64,000 bases of DNA from Hyphomicrobiales bacterium (GCA_017304475.1 JAFKKV010000041.1:1-64000); one strand, 5' to 3'; numbered from the stretch's first letter, positions 7,851 through 16,832 are shown. The notes: a model not told the origin generated them from the letters alone. A program made the numbers and translations.

Positions 7851-8675
7851 ATGACGATCACGGTCACCGCCGCGACGCTGCGGCGCATTTCGCCTGTCGC
7901 CAATGCCGGCATTATCGACCATCTCGGCCCGGCCTTGACCTCCGCCTTCCCGACAGGCGCCATCACCACCGATCTGCGCGCGGCGCATTTTCTGGCCCAG
8001 GCCGCGCATGAAAGCGACGGCTTCAGAACCCTGGTCGAATATGGCGGCTCCGGCTATTTCGACCGTTATGACGGCCGGCGCGACCTCGGCAATGTCAGGC
8101 CGGGCGACGGCGCGCGCTATCGCGGCCGCGGCATCTTCCAGCTGACCGGCCGGGCGAATTACCGGCTGTTCGGCGCCAAGATCGGCGTCGATATCGAGCG
8201 TTTGCCGGGACGCGCGGCGGAGCCTGATATCAGTGCCAGGACGGCGATCGTCTATTGGGGTTCGCGCGGCCTCAATGCCTTCGCCGACAAGGACGACCTC
8301 CGCGCGATCACCCGGCGCATCAACGGCGGGTTCAACGGGCTCGCCGACCGGCAAGCCAGGCTGATCCGCGCGAAAGCCGCGCTGCAGGGCCGCTCCGGCG
8401 TCGAGGCCGTGACCGAGATCCAGGCGCAGGCGACCGTTGCCAAGCGCTCGGCGGGCCGGACGGCCACGGGCGTGGCAGGGACGGCGGCGGTGGGCGCCGG
8501 CGCCGGTGTCGCCCCGAATGCGACGGCACCAGCCGACGGCTCGTCCATCGCGGCCGGGCTCGTCATCGCGCTCGTCTTCGGCGGGACCTTCGCCTTTCTG
8601 GCCTGGCGGGCCTGGTCTCGATCTCGTGACGCCAAGGCGCTTGCGGCCAATGCTGCGCAGGGAGCCGGTGAATGA
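7851..8675 (+). CDS. Glycoside hydrolase family 19 endolysin with C-terminal membrane segment
   Basis: A 274-residue chitinase-like (GH19) muralytic enzyme that would cleave the peptidoglycan glycan strand at lysis. Visible family motifs are AAHESDGF (catalytic Glu54), GYFDRYDGR and YRGRGIFQLTGRANY (residues 90-104). Residues about 220-245 are hydrophobic (SIAAGLVIALVFGGTFAFLAW), an unusual C-terminal anchor. The ATG at 7851 was chosen over an upstream TTG because the truncated paralogue at 5256 starts at the same residue. The stop overlaps the holin start (ATGA), placing both in one lysis operon. Confidence 0.85.
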   Translation: MTITVTAATLRRISPVANAGIIDHLGPALTSAFPTGAITTDLRAAHFLAQAAHESDGFRTLVEYGGSGYFDRYDGRRDLGNVRPGDGARYRGRGIFQLTGRANYRLFGAKIGVDIERLPGRAAEPDISARTAIVYWGSRGLNAFADKDDLRAITRRINGGFNGLADRQARLIRAKAALQGRSGVEAVTEIQAQATVAKRSAGRTATGVAGTAAVGAGAGVAPNATAPADGSSIAAGLVIALVFGGTFAFLAWRAWSRSRDAKALAANAAQGAGE

Positions 8676-9220
8676 GTGCCTTTGACGATATCGCGAAGAA
8701 GATCGCGTCGGCCGGCGCGCCGGTCCTTGGCGGGCTGATCGGCACCGCCATTGGTGGCCCGGCCGGCTCCATCGCCGGTTCGCTCGCCGGCAAAGCGCTC
8801 GAAGCGGTTGCCGAAAGTCTCGGGACCGATGCGACGCCGGCGGCGGTGGGGGCCGCGATCGACAGCGATCCGGGCGCGCCAGCCAGGATCGAGGCGGCCG
8901 AGACCCGCGCCGGCGAGATCGTCCGGATCTGGCAGATCGAAGCGCAGCGGGTGAGCGACGCCCAGGCGGCCGAGATCGCCCGGGGCTTCACCGCCTGGCA
9001 GGCCATGCGCATCGTCATCCAGGTCATCGTCTGGGGTGGCTGGTCGGTGATCGGGCTCTGCGGGGTGTTTGGCGGCAATTGGGGGGTGAAGACTCTGGTG
9101 CCGCTGACCGACATGATCGGTGCCTGGGGCACGGTCACCACCGTCTGGCTGATCGTCTTTCACGGTGGCCACACGGTGAAGGAGGTGTTGCCGGCGCTGA
9201 AATTCGGGAGGGGGCGGTGA
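8672..9220 (+). CDS. Holin, GTA_holin_3TM-like
   Basis: A 182-residue protein. Residues 13-40 form a Gly/Ala-rich hydrophobic segment, residues 44-110 a charged helical linker, and residues about 112-134 and 148-165 two further membrane segments (IVIQVIVWGGWSVIGLCGVF; TVTTVWLIVFHGG). This layout fits the three-TM holin family described for gene transfer agent release and found in many alphaproteobacterial prophages. It starts inside the endolysin stop and its own stop overlaps the next gene, so it is the middle gene of a coupled lysis module. It would permeabilise the inner membrane to release the endolysin. Confidence 0.75.
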   Translation: MSAFDDIAKKIASAGAPVLGGLIGTAIGGPAGSIAGSLAGKALEAVAESLGTDATPAAVGAAIDSDPGAPARIEAAETRAGEIVRIWQIEAQRVSDAQAAEIARGFTAWQAMRIVIQVIVWGGWSVIGLCGVFGGNWGVKTLVPLTDMIGAWGTVTTVWLIVFHGGHTVKEVLPALKFGRGR

Positions 9221-9504
9221 GACCTGTGCGGATCAATCCGGAGATCAATATCTGGTCGATCCTGGCCACGCTCTGCATGGTCGGCGCGGCCGGGCTCTGG
9301 CTGCAGGCCGATGTCCGTGATCTCAAGGCGGAAGACGCGCGCATTCAGGCCGACATTCGCGACCGCGAGAGGCGGGTCACCCGCCGCCTCGATGCCGTGG
9401 AGGGCCGGCTCGACCGCACCACCGAGGACGTCGCCACGATCAAGGGCGATATCCGGGTGATCAGGCAGATCCTGGAGGGCAATGGCCGGCCCAGAACGCC
9501 GTGA
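9217..9504 (+). CDS. Small membrane-anchored coiled-coil protein, spanin-like
   Basis: A 95-residue protein starting at GTG 9217, which overlaps the holin stop (GTGA) and follows a GGGAGGGGG Shine-Dalgarno. Residues about 11-30 are one membrane segment (NIWSILATLCMVGAAGLWLQ). The remainder is a highly charged heptad-like helix (DVRDLKAEDARIQADIRDRE). An N-terminal anchor with a periplasmic coiled coil after endolysin and holin is the typical layout of an inner-membrane spanin (Rz-like). No outer-membrane partner gene is seen. The function is inferred from position and architecture. Confidence 0.65.
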   Translation: MRPVRINPEINIWSILATLCMVGAAGLWLQADVRDLKAEDARIQADIRDRERRVTRRLDAVEGRLDRTTEDVATIKGDIRVIRQILEGNGRPRTP

Positions 9505-9551
9505 GGTTCGGTGCAGTGCATGCTTCTTTCGACGTTTCCTCCCGCGACTGG

Positions 9552-9586
9552 CGCCGCGTGACCTTCCGGTCGCGCGGCGTCTTTTT
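9552..9586 (+). terminator. Strong intrinsic terminator closing the lysis operon
   Basis: Twelve-base-pair GC-rich stem (9552-9563 with 9568-9579, one wobble pair), TTCC loop, then TCTTTTT. It lies 47 bases after the last lysis gene. Confidence 0.85.
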
Positions 9587-9723
9587 GTGCGTCTGGAGGT
9601 TGATAGAGGGACGCTCCGCGCAACCATGGCCGGCTGAAGGCGACGTGGACGCACCATCCGTCATGCAGCAAATGCCGATGGCACAGGCCCGCATGCGACA
9701 GAAGTGTCGGTGACGAAGAAAAA

Positions 9724-9798
9724 TGGTGGGCGCGACAGGGATTGAACCTGTGACCCCTCCCGTGTGAAGGGAGTGCTCTCCCGCTGAGCTACGCGCCC
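9724..9798 (-). tRNA. tRNA-Val (anticodon CAC), CCA encoded
   Basis: Read on the minus strand this folds into a full cloverleaf: 7-bp acceptor GGGCGCG/CGCGCCC, D arm GCTC/GAGC, anticodon stem CTCCC/GGGAG with loop TTCACAC (anticodon CAC, reads GUG), and T arm ACAGG-TTCAATC-CCTGT. The discriminator A is followed by an encoded CCA and then a T run. Its 3' end points toward the prophage genes, so this could be the phage attachment site. Confidence 0.95.
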
Positions 9799-9895
9799 CA
9801 CCGTGGGGAGCCGCGTTCCTAGCGGCTCCCGGGGCGGGGTGTCAAGAATGCAGAGGCGGCGGAAGCGACTTATCCGCAGCGCCGCCCCGATGGCC

Positions 9896-10936
9896 TCACC
9901 GGACCGGGTAGGGATATTGCTGGCCGCCCTTGGACCAGAGTGCATTCAGTCCGCGCGGCAGGCCGAGCCGGGAGCCCGCGCCGACATTGCGCTCGAAGGC
10001 TTCGCCGTAATTGCCGACGTGACGAATGATCCGCAAGGCCCAGTCATTGCTCAGTCCCAGGCCTTCGCCATATTTGCCGTCGAGGCCCAGCAGGCGCCGG
10101 ATTTCCGGGTTCTGCGTGGATTTGGCGAGGTCCGCGGCATTGGCCTGGGTCACGCCGAGATCTTCGGCATTGAGCATGGCGTAATGAGCCCAACGGACGA
10201 TCGCGACGAAATTTTCGTCGCCGCGGCGCACTGCCGGCCCCAGCGGCTCGCGTGAAATCAGCTCGGGCAGGATGATGAAGTCGTTCGGATTGGCGAATTT
10301 CAGCCGCTCGGCGGCAAGCCCGGACGAATCGGTGGTGAAGCTGTCGCAGCGGCCGGCCTCGAAGGCCTTCACACCCTCCTCATTGGTCTTGAAGCTGACC
10401 ACCTCGTAGCGAAGATTGTTGGCGCGGAAATAGTCGGCGAGGTTGAGCTCCGTCGTGGTGCCCTGGGTCACGCAGATGGTGGCGCCCGACAGGCCCTTGA
10501 CGCTGGTGACGTTCAGCGACCGGCGCACCATGAAGCCCTGGCCGTCGAAGAAGTTGATCACCGGCCAGGCCATGCCCATCGCCGTGTCGCGCGCCATCGT
10601 ATAGGTCGCATTGCGCGAGAGCATGTCGACATCGCCGGTCTGCACGACGATGAAGCGGGTCTGGGTCGTGGTCTGCACGAAGCGGATCTTGGTGGGGTCG
10701 TCGAAGATCGCCGCGGCCACGGCCCGGCAGAGATCGACATCCAGGCCGCGCCATTGCTGCTGGTCGTCCTGGTAGCCGAAGCCGGGCAGGCCGGTATGAA
10801 TGCCGCAGGTCAGGTAGCCCCGCTGCTTCGCCCGTTCCAGCACGTTGACGTTCTGCGCTTCGGCCGTGCCGGACACCAGCCCCGCGAGCCCGAGGGCCAG
10901 CGCCGCCATGCGGCATGTGTTCCTGATCGATATCAT
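9896..10936 (-). CDS. Amino acid ABC transporter substrate-binding protein, AapJ-type, no transporter partners
   Basis: A 346-residue periplasmic receptor. The N-terminal signal peptide ends near residue 28 (LVSGTAEAQ). The mature protein carries family motifs such as GLDVDLCRAVAAAIFDD, FFDGQGFMVRR, ICVTQGTTTELNLADYF and the C-terminal LRIIRHVGNYGEAFERN, as in AapJ/BztA general L-amino acid receptors. The ATG at 10936 has an AGAGGAG Shine-Dalgarno. It lies 23 bases downstream of the aminotransferase gene, so it probably ends that operon. No permease or ATPase gene is in the window. A paralogue lies at 41996. Ligand unknown. Confidence 0.85.
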   Translation of the reverse strand: MISIRNTCRMAALALGLAGLVSGTAEAQNVNVLERAKQRGYLTCGIHTGLPGFGYQDDQQQWRGLDVDLCRAVAAAIFDDPTKIRFVQTTTQTRFIVVQTGDVDMLSRNATYTMARDTAMGMAWPVINFFDGQGFMVRRSLNVTSVKGLSGATICVTQGTTTELNLADYFRANNLRYEVVSFKTNEEGVKAFEAGRCDSFTTDSSGLAAERLKFANPNDFIILPELISREPLGPAVRRGDENFVAIVRWAHYAMLNAEDLGVTQANAADLAKSTQNPEIRRLLGLDGKYGEGLGLSNDWALRIIRHVGNYGEAFERNVGAGSRLGLPRGLNALWSKGGQQYPYPVR

Positions 10937-10959
10937 CGGTCTTCTCCTCTGGAAGTTTG

Positions 10960-12291
10960 TCATGCAAGGCCGGTCAGGGCCGCGTCGACGGCTTCTGCGA
11001 GCCGCTCGACGATCACGTCGACAGTCTTGTTGTCGACGATGAAGGGGGGCGCGATCAGCACGTGATCGCCGCGCGCGCCATCGATGGTGCCGCCCATGGG
11101 ATAGACCAGCAGGCCGCGTGCCATCGCTTCGCGCTTGATCCGGGCGTTGAGTTTCAGTTTCGGATCGAACGGCTCCTTGGCGCCGCGATCGGCCACCAGT
11201 TCGATCGCCTGGAACAGGCCGCGGCCCCTGATGTCGCCGACATGGTGGTGGTTGCCGAAACGTTCGGCAAGCCGGCGGGCGAGGTGCTGTCCCTGCGCCT
11301 TCACATTGTCCAGGAGCCTGTCGCGCTTGATCACCTTCTGCACGGCAAGGGCGGCGGCGGCCGCCAGGGGATGGCCGAGATAGGTATGGCCGTGCTGGAA
11401 CAGGCCGGATCCTTTGGCGAAGGTCTCGTAGACATGGCCGGCAACCAGCACCGCGCCGATCGGCGCATATCCGCCGCCCAGCCCCTTGGCGATGGTCATC
11501 AGGTCGGGCGCTATGCCTTCCTGCTCGCAGGCGTGCAGGGTGCCGGTGCGGCCCATGCCGCACATGACTTCGTCCAGGATCAACAGGATGCCGTGCCGGT
11601 CGCAGATCTCGCGGACCTGCCGGAAATAGCCCGGCACCGGCGTGATCGCGCCGGAGGTCGCCCCACCCACCGTCTCGGCGACGAAGGCGATGACGGTTTC
11701 GGCGCCGAGTCGCCGGATTTCCGCCTCCAGCTCCGCGGCGAGCCTCTGGCCATAGCCCTCGGGGCTCTCGTCGGCGCGCCTGCCATGATAGTCGAAACAG
11801 GCGGAGACATGGTGGGTCTCGATCAGCAGCGGCTTGAACTGCTGGCGCCGCCACTCATTGCCGCCGATGGCAAGCGCCCCCAGCGTATTGCCGTGATAGC
11901 TCTGCTTTCGGGCGATGAAGCGGGTGCGCTTCGGCTCGCCGCGCTCGACGAAATATTGCCGCGCCATCTTCATCGCCGCTTCGATCGCCTCCGAGCCGCC
12001 GGAGACGAAATAGACGTGGCTGATGCCGGGCGGCGCATCCGCCACCAGCGTCGCGCCCAGTTCCTCGGCCACCTCGGTGGTGAAGAAGCTGGTATGGGCA
12101 TAGGCGAGCCGGTCGAGCTGGGCATGCATGGCGGTCAGCACGTCGGGGTGTGAATGGCCAAGGCAGGACACCGCGGCGCCGCCGGAGGCGTCGATATAGT
12201 CGCGCCCCTGCGCGTCGGTGATGGTTACGCCGCGGCCCGAGGCCGCGACCGGATAATCCTGCGCGATCGTGCGATGCAAAACCTTGGTCAT
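10960..12291 (-). CDS. Class III (omega) aminotransferase
   Basis: A 443-residue PLP enzyme of the aspartate aminotransferase-fold class III family. Visible features are SGGSEAIEAAMKMA (phosphate-binding region), ILDEVMCGMGRTG (Asp240 contacts the PLP pyridine nitrogen) and TIAKGLGGGYAPIGA (Lys269 forms the PLP aldimine). The family transfers amino groups from amines or omega- and beta-amino acids to a keto acid. The start overlaps the stop of the RpiR regulator gene (ATGA), and an amino acid receptor gene follows, so it probably catabolises an imported amino compound. The exact substrate cannot be read from sequence. Confidence 0.85.
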   Translation of the reverse strand: MTKVLHRTIAQDYPVAASGRGVTITDAQGRDYIDASGGAAVSCLGHSHPDVLTAMHAQLDRLAYAHTSFFTTEVAEELGATLVADAPPGISHVYFVSGGSEAIEAAMKMARQYFVERGEPKRTRFIARKQSYHGNTLGALAIGGNEWRRQQFKPLLIETHHVSACFDYHGRRADESPEGYGQRLAAELEAEIRRLGAETVIAFVAETVGGATSGAITPVPGYFRQVREICDRHGILLILDEVMCGMGRTGTLHACEQEGIAPDLMTIAKGLGGGYAPIGAVLVAGHVYETFAKGSGLFQHGHTYLGHPLAAAAALAVQKVIKRDRLLDNVKAQGQHLARRLAERFGNHHHVGDIRGRGLFQAIELVADRGAKEPFDPKLKLNARIKREAMARGLLVYPMGGTIDGARGDHVLIAPPFIVDNKTVDVIVERLAEAVDAALTGLA

Positions 12292-13181
12292 CGGCGGCCC
12301 GGCCTCTGCTGACGGGGGTTGAGATAGGTGTCGAAGGCGGCGAGCTGGCTCTCGCTGTCGGCCAGCGCCCGAAGCGCTCCGCCGCCCTGGCGCGCCGCGA
12401 CCAGGGCCGCCAGGCATTCGACCGCGGCGAAGGCCGGCGTCATGGTATGGAAGAAGCTCGGCGTCTCCGTCCGCACCAGCACCACGGCCTCGGCCAGCTT
12501 GGCCAGTGGCGACAGCATGCTGTCGGTGAGCGCGACGATGACGGCGCCGCGAGCCTTGGCGAATTCGGCGGCCTGCAGCGTCAGCCGGGTATAGGGTTTC
12601 ACCGTCACGGCGAACAGGATGTCACCCGGTCCGATGCCGCGCAGCGCGTCGACGCCACGCCCGCCGGCACTGTCCGCCAGCACCGAGACCGAACCCATCA
12701 GCGCCCGGATGTAATCGAACATGAAGGCCGCCGGGAAGGCCGATCTGAGGCCGAAGCAGAACACCCGTTCGGCACCGGCGATCAGGTCGGCGGCCGCGGT
12801 CAGTCGGTTGGCCGAATCCGGGCTTGCCAGCGCCGCCAGATGAGCGTCGAGCGCCGCGAACATGTCGGTCACGAAGACTGCGTCGCCGGTATCGTCATGG
12901 CGCGAGATCAGTTCGGCCGCGCGGCCCTGAAAGCTGTCGGGGCGTTGGCGGATCGAGGCGGCGAAGGCCTGCCTGAGGGCATCATAGCCCGAAAGGCCGA
13001 GGCGTTGGGCGAGCCTGGTGAGCGTCGCCGGCGTCAGGCCGGCTCGTTTCGCCTGTTCACGGGTGGTCAGCAAGGCCACATCGGCCGGATGATCCAGCAC
13101 CCAGCGCGCCGCCGACTGCAGCTGCGGCGGCAGGTCGTCGAAGTTTTCGATCAAATCGGTGGTGAGCTGCGCCTCGTCCAT
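12288..13181 (-). CDS. MurR/RpiR family transcriptional regulator
   Basis: A 297-residue regulator. The N-terminal HTH_6 domain is at residues about 10-85 (TREQAKRAGLTPATLTRLAQ is the helix-turn-helix). A SIS sugar-isomerase-like domain covers about 130-270 (RVFCFGLRSAFPAAFMFDYI; GDILFAVTVKPYTRLTLQAA). I chose ATG 13181; an in-frame GTG at 13202 is possible and neither has a good Shine-Dalgarno. RpiR regulators usually bind a phosphosugar or related metabolite through the SIS domain. The gene is coupled to the aminotransferase by an ATGA overlap, so it likely controls the genes around it. Confidence 0.85.
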   Translation of the reverse strand: MDEAQLTTDLIENFDDLPPQLQSAARWVLDHPADVALLTTREQAKRAGLTPATLTRLAQRLGLSGYDALRQAFAASIRQRPDSFQGRAAELISRHDDTGDAVFVTDMFAALDAHLAALASPDSANRLTAAADLIAGAERVFCFGLRSAFPAAFMFDYIRALMGSVSVLADSAGGRGVDALRGIGPGDILFAVTVKPYTRLTLQAAEFAKARGAVIVALTDSMLSPLAKLAEAVVLVRTETPSFFHTMTPAFAAVECLAALVAARQGGGALRALADSESQLAAFDTYLNPRQQRPGRR

Positions 13182-13258
13182 GGCGGCGCAGCCTAGCAGC
13201 ACCGCTTGTGGCGAAACAAGTGTTTCATCTCACGCGATTTGAACCGAATGGATCTATC

Positions 13259-14248
13259 CTATTGCGGTTCGATCTTGGCCTCCGCGACCAGCGCGACATA
13301 ACGCGCATATTCAGCCGAGATGAACGAGGCGAAGGCCTGCGAGCCGAGATTTTCCGGCTCGAAGCCGAGCTCGCCGAGCCGCGACCTGAAGGCCTCGCTC
13401 GCCACCACCTTGGCGATGCCGCCTTCGAGCGTCGTCACAACCGGCGCCGGCAGGCCCGCCGGTCCCCAAACGCCATACCAGGTTTCGAGATCGAGGCCGG
13501 GATAGCCGAGCTCGGCGAAGGTCGGCACGTCGGGCAGGTGCGGCGAGCGTGTCTTGGCGCCGATCGCCAGCGCCTTGACCCGGCCACCGCGGATCTGCGG
13601 CAGCGCCGACAGGATCGGGTCGATGAAGGCCGAGACATGGCCGGCGATCAGGTCGTTCACCGCCGGCCCGCCGCCGCGATAAAGCACGAAGGGCAATTGC
13701 ACGCCCGAACGCAGCCGGAACAGCTCGGTCATCATGTGCCCGGCCGCGCCGAAGCCGGATATGGCGAAGTTCATCTTGGCCGGCTCGGCTTTGGCCTTGG
13801 CGATGAACTGGGCGAGCGTATCGACGCCGAGCGACGGCGGCACGGAGAATACCACCGGTCCGCGCGCCACCTTGTAGATCGGCGTGAAATCCTTGATCGC
13901 GTCGAAGCCGGCCGGCTCCTTGCGGGTCAAGGGGTTCACGATGTGGATCGATGCGTTGAAATAGAGCGTATAGCCGTCGGCGGGCTGTTTGGTGACATAG
14001 TTGGCGCCGACGACGCCCGAGGCCCCGGCGCGGTTCTCCACCACGAAGCTCTGCTTCAGCTCGCCGTCCAGCCCTTGGGCGAGCAAGCGGGCGACCACGT
14101 CGACCGGCCCGCCGGCGGCATGCGGCACCACCATGGTGACGCCGCGCGACGGATAGGCCTGGGCCTGCGCAGCGCCGGGCAGGGCGAATGCACCGGCACC
14201 GGCGCCGGCGATCTTCAGGAAATCACGACGATCCATCGGTTCAATCAT
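13259..14248 (-). CDS. Bug-family (TctC-type) solute receptor
   Basis: A 329-residue periplasmic binding protein of the tripartite tricarboxylate transporter receptor (Bug) family. It has a twin-arginine-like signal (MDRRDFLKIAGAGAGAFALP) cleaved near AQAQA. Family motifs include VTMVVPHAAGGPVDVVARLL, GASGVVGANYV and LYRGGGPAVNDLIAGHV. The start is ATG 14248 or ATG 14236. It begins two bases after the stop of the DapA-like gene, so the two are an operon. No TctA/TctB membrane genes are present, as is usual for orphan Bug receptors. The ligand is probably a carboxylate related to the substrate of the upstream aldolase. Confidence 0.85.
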   Translation of the reverse strand: MIEPMDRRDFLKIAGAGAGAFALPGAAQAQAYPSRGVTMVVPHAAGGPVDVVARLLAQGLDGELKQSFVVENRAGASGVVGANYVTKQPADGYTLYFNASIHIVNPLTRKEPAGFDAIKDFTPIYKVARGPVVFSVPPSLGVDTLAQFIAKAKAEPAKMNFAISGFGAAGHMMTELFRLRSGVQLPFVLYRGGGPAVNDLIAGHVSAFIDPILSALPQIRGGRVKALAIGAKTRSPHLPDVPTFAELGYPGLDLETWYGVWGPAGLPAPVVTTLEGGIAKVVASEAFRSRLGELGFEPENLGSQAFASFISAEYARYVALVAEAKIEPQ

Positions 14249-14250
14249 CC

Positions 14251-15201
14251 TCAAGCCGCGATCGCCGCGATCGGCTGCATCTTGTAGCCGTAGCGCTTGT
14301 CGAGGCCGAGCTCCTGGATGATGCGGACGCCCTTGGCGAGCGCTTCGCCTTCCAGATTGGTCAGCGGCCGCCGGAGATCGCCGACCGGCAGGCCGACCGC
14401 CTTCATCAGCGACTTCACCGCCACCGGATTGATCGCCGAATAGGTGTAGTGGAGCAGGGGCAGCAGGCCGAGATAGGCGTCCTTGAAGCCCTCCGCCTCG
14501 GCGTAACTGGTCCAGGGCTTGGAAATGGTGGCGAGCTCTGCCGGGGCCAGATTGCCGGTCATATTGGCCGTGCCATGGCCACCGAGGCTCATGGTCGGCA
14601 CGACGAGGCCGAGATTCGGGCTGTCGCAGCACATGACGGAGACATCGGTGCGAGCGGCCAGCACCTGCGCCACCTGGCCGACGCGGGTGGTTGATTCCTT
14701 GTGCACCACATAGTTCGGGTGCTTGAAGATGCGGATCAGATTGTCCCAGTGCAGGTCGGTCTTCACCCGCGGCGGATTGTTGTAGATGCCGAGCGGCAAG
14801 GTGGTCGCGTCGGCGACATCCAGGAAGAATCGCTCGATATCGCTTTCCGCAGCGCAGATATAGGCGGGCGCCGCAAGGATCGCACCGTCGGCGCCATTGT
14901 CGCGGGCGAAGTTCACTTGGGCGATGGTCGTGTCGGTATTGTTGCCGGTGCAGCCGTAGAACAGCGGCATGGCCGCCGTCTTCATCTTGGCCGTCTCGAC
15001 GATGATCGCCTTTTTCTCCTCGGGCGACAGCAGCGAGGTCTCGCCGGTCGAGCCCATGATCAGGATGGCGCCGGTACCATTGCGCTCGTGAAAGCCGAGA
15101 AGCTCGCGGAACGCGCCGAAATCGACCTTGCCGGTCTTGTCGAAGGGGGTGACCAGGGCCACGAAGGAACCGGTGAGCTTCTTGGTCGGCAATGTCGTCA
15201 T
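14251..15201 (-). CDS. Dihydrodipicolinate synthase (DapA) family aldolase/lyase
   Basis: A 316-residue class I aldolase. Motifs: GSTGE (residues 50-54), YNNPPR (Tyr140, Arg145) and VVHKES with Schiff-base Lys168. ATG 15201 follows GAGG at a good distance. Conserved Arg145 matches the position that binds the carboxylate of the second substrate in true DapA, but the catabolic context (Bug receptor, RpiR regulator, aminotransferase) suggests a paralogue that degrades a keto acid rather than the lysine biosynthesis enzyme. Exact substrate not assignable. Confidence 0.8.
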   Translation of the reverse strand: MTTLPTKKLTGSFVALVTPFDKTGKVDFGAFRELLGFHERNGTGAILIMGSTGETSLLSPEEKKAIIVETAKMKTAAMPLFYGCTGNNTDTTIAQVNFARDNGADGAILAAPAYICAAESDIERFFLDVADATTLPLGIYNNPPRVKTDLHWDNLIRIFKHPNYVVHKESTTRVGQVAQVLAARTDVSVMCCDSPNLGLVVPTMSLGGHGTANMTGNLAPAELATISKPWTSYAEAEGFKDAYLGLLPLLHYTYSAINPVAVKSLMKAVGLPVGDLRRPLTNLEGEALAKGVRIIQELGLDKRYGYKMQPIAAIAA

Positions 15202-15412
15202 GTTGGCCTCGATATCAGGATCTGCCCTGATGCTCCGGCCAGGGTTCCCCGAAGTCAAGGCAATGCTGCGTTGCGGCGCGAGGCAACAGTCAATTTGAAA
15301 TGTTGTCCTTCCGCATCACATGAAATTGCCTTAGTTTTTACCCCCTGTTGACCATGACAGGGCTTGATGAAGCGGGTAGACCGCCTGCGGGCTTAGATTT
15401 CATCGAGCGAGC

Positions 15413-16804
15413 ATGTTCAGGGTGCTGAAAGTGTCGGGCGAGGCTGAGGTGGGGAGGTCGGCGGGCCGTTGGCTCGCGACGCTCGGCGTCGCGGCGCTGA
15501 TCTTTTGGCCTGCGTCGTCGCAAGCGCAGGCTCCGGCCGTCTGCCAGCAGATCCAGGCCCAGCTCGCGCGCCTCGACAGCGCCCCGTCCGGCGGCGGCAA
15601 TCGGCGTTTCGCGGCCCTTGCCGGCCGCCAGCGCGGCGAGCTCGCCAATGCCCAGCGGCAATATCAGGCGTCGGGCTGCGGCGGCTTTTTCCAGAGCGGC
15701 CAATGCGCGGCGCTCGGCCAGCATATCGGCCGCATGCAGGCCAATCTCGCCCAGCTGGAGGCGCAGGCAGGCGGCGGTGGCGGCGGCAATCCGCAGCAGC
15801 GCGCCCGGCTGATGGCCGCCTATGACGCCAATGGCTGCCGCGGCGGCGGTGCGCGCCAGGCGGCGGCGCCGTCGCGCGGCGGCTTCTTTTCCGACGACGC
15901 GCAGGACCGGCAGGTCTATCGGCGCGCGCAGACCCCTGATGTCGACCGGCCGCAGACCGCCTATCAGGCCCCGAGCCAGGGCGGTTTCGGCGGCTTCATC
16001 GAGCATTTGTTCGGCGGCGGCCGGCGCGAACCTCAGCGCGACGAACCGGCGATGACGGAAGCGCCGCCGTCCGACCGGCCGCTCGGGCCGCTCGGCGAGG
16101 ACGGCGAACAGCGCCCGCGTGGCGTCGGCTACCGGGCGGTCTGCGTCCGGCTGTGCGACGGCGCCTTTTTCCCGATGACCTCGTCAACCCGGCCGGGTGC
16201 CAATCTCGACGACGAGGAAATGTGCCAGATGCAGTGCCCGGGCACGGAAGTGGCGCTGTTCCGCATGCGCGACGACCGCATCGAGAACGCCGTTTCCTCC
16301 ACGGGCCGCTCCTATTCGTCGCTGCCCAATGCCCTGCGCTTCCGGACCCGTTTCGACGCGGCCTGCACCTGCCGCCCGCCCAACGGCTCCTGGGCCGACA
16401 CTTTCGCCAACCGGGTCGACCCGACGCTCCGATCCGGAGATCAGGTGGTCTCGGCCGAGCAGGCGCGCCTCCTGTCGCTGCCGGCGGCCCAGCGCGCCAC
16501 GGTTCGCGAGGAGATGGCGGCCGAACAGCGTGCACGGCGTGACGCCGAGCGGCAGAGCCGGACCGAACGCAGCCGCGCCCGCGACGGCTCGCTGCCGGCG
16601 ACCATCGGGCTCGACGGCACGGTGAGGGCGCCATCGGAGCCTCAGCCCGTCGAGATTCGCGGTACCGACACGAATGCGGCGTCATCGGCCGAGCCGCCGG
16701 TGAGTGCCGACGCGGCAACCGAGGCCGAGCGCCGGCCGATCCGGGTCATCCGGCCGGCACCGTCGCCGCGCGCGGAGGCGCCGCGTACCCCCAGCGGCGG
16801 ATGA
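15413..16804 (+). CDS. DUF2865 domain exported protein
   Basis: A 463-residue protein of unknown function, typical of Hyphomicrobiales. A signal peptide runs to about residue 39 (LIFWPASSQAQA). Residues 40-130 are Gln/Ala-rich and helical. The conserved DUF2865 block is near residues 240-330, with cysteine pairs in VCVRLCDGAFFP, EEMCQMQCPG and ACTCRPPNGSW. The C-terminal 110 residues are low-complexity, rich in Arg, Glu, Pro and Ala. It starts 211 bases from the divergent aldolase gene. It probably resides in the periplasm or envelope, with disulfides in the cysteine-rich block. It may be co-transcribed with the next membrane protein. Confidence 0.8.
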   Translation: MFRVLKVSGEAEVGRSAGRWLATLGVAALIFWPASSQAQAPAVCQQIQAQLARLDSAPSGGGNRRFAALAGRQRGELANAQRQYQASGCGGFFQSGQCAALGQHIGRMQANLAQLEAQAGGGGGGNPQQRARLMAAYDANGCRGGGARQAAAPSRGGFFSDDAQDRQVYRRAQTPDVDRPQTAYQAPSQGGFGGFIEHLFGGGRREPQRDEPAMTEAPPSDRPLGPLGEDGEQRPRGVGYRAVCVRLCDGAFFPMTSSTRPGANLDDEEMCQMQCPGTEVALFRMRDDRIENAVSSTGRSYSSLPNALRFRTRFDAACTCRPPNGSWADTFANRVDPTLRSGDQVVSAEQARLLSLPAAQRATVREEMAAEQRARRDAERQSRTERSRARDGSLPATIGLDGTVRAPSEPQPVEIRGTDTNAASSAEPPVSADAATEAERRPIRVIRPAPSPRAEAPRTPSGG

Positions 16805-16832
16805 GCCGCCCCGCAACAAAGAGGGCTCCGTC

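Noticed and set aside
8672..9220. Gene transfer agent locus suggested by the 3-TM holin
   Set aside because: The holin family is GTA-related, but none of the conserved GTA capsid or tail genes is present and the fibre and GH19 genes fit an ordinary prophage better.
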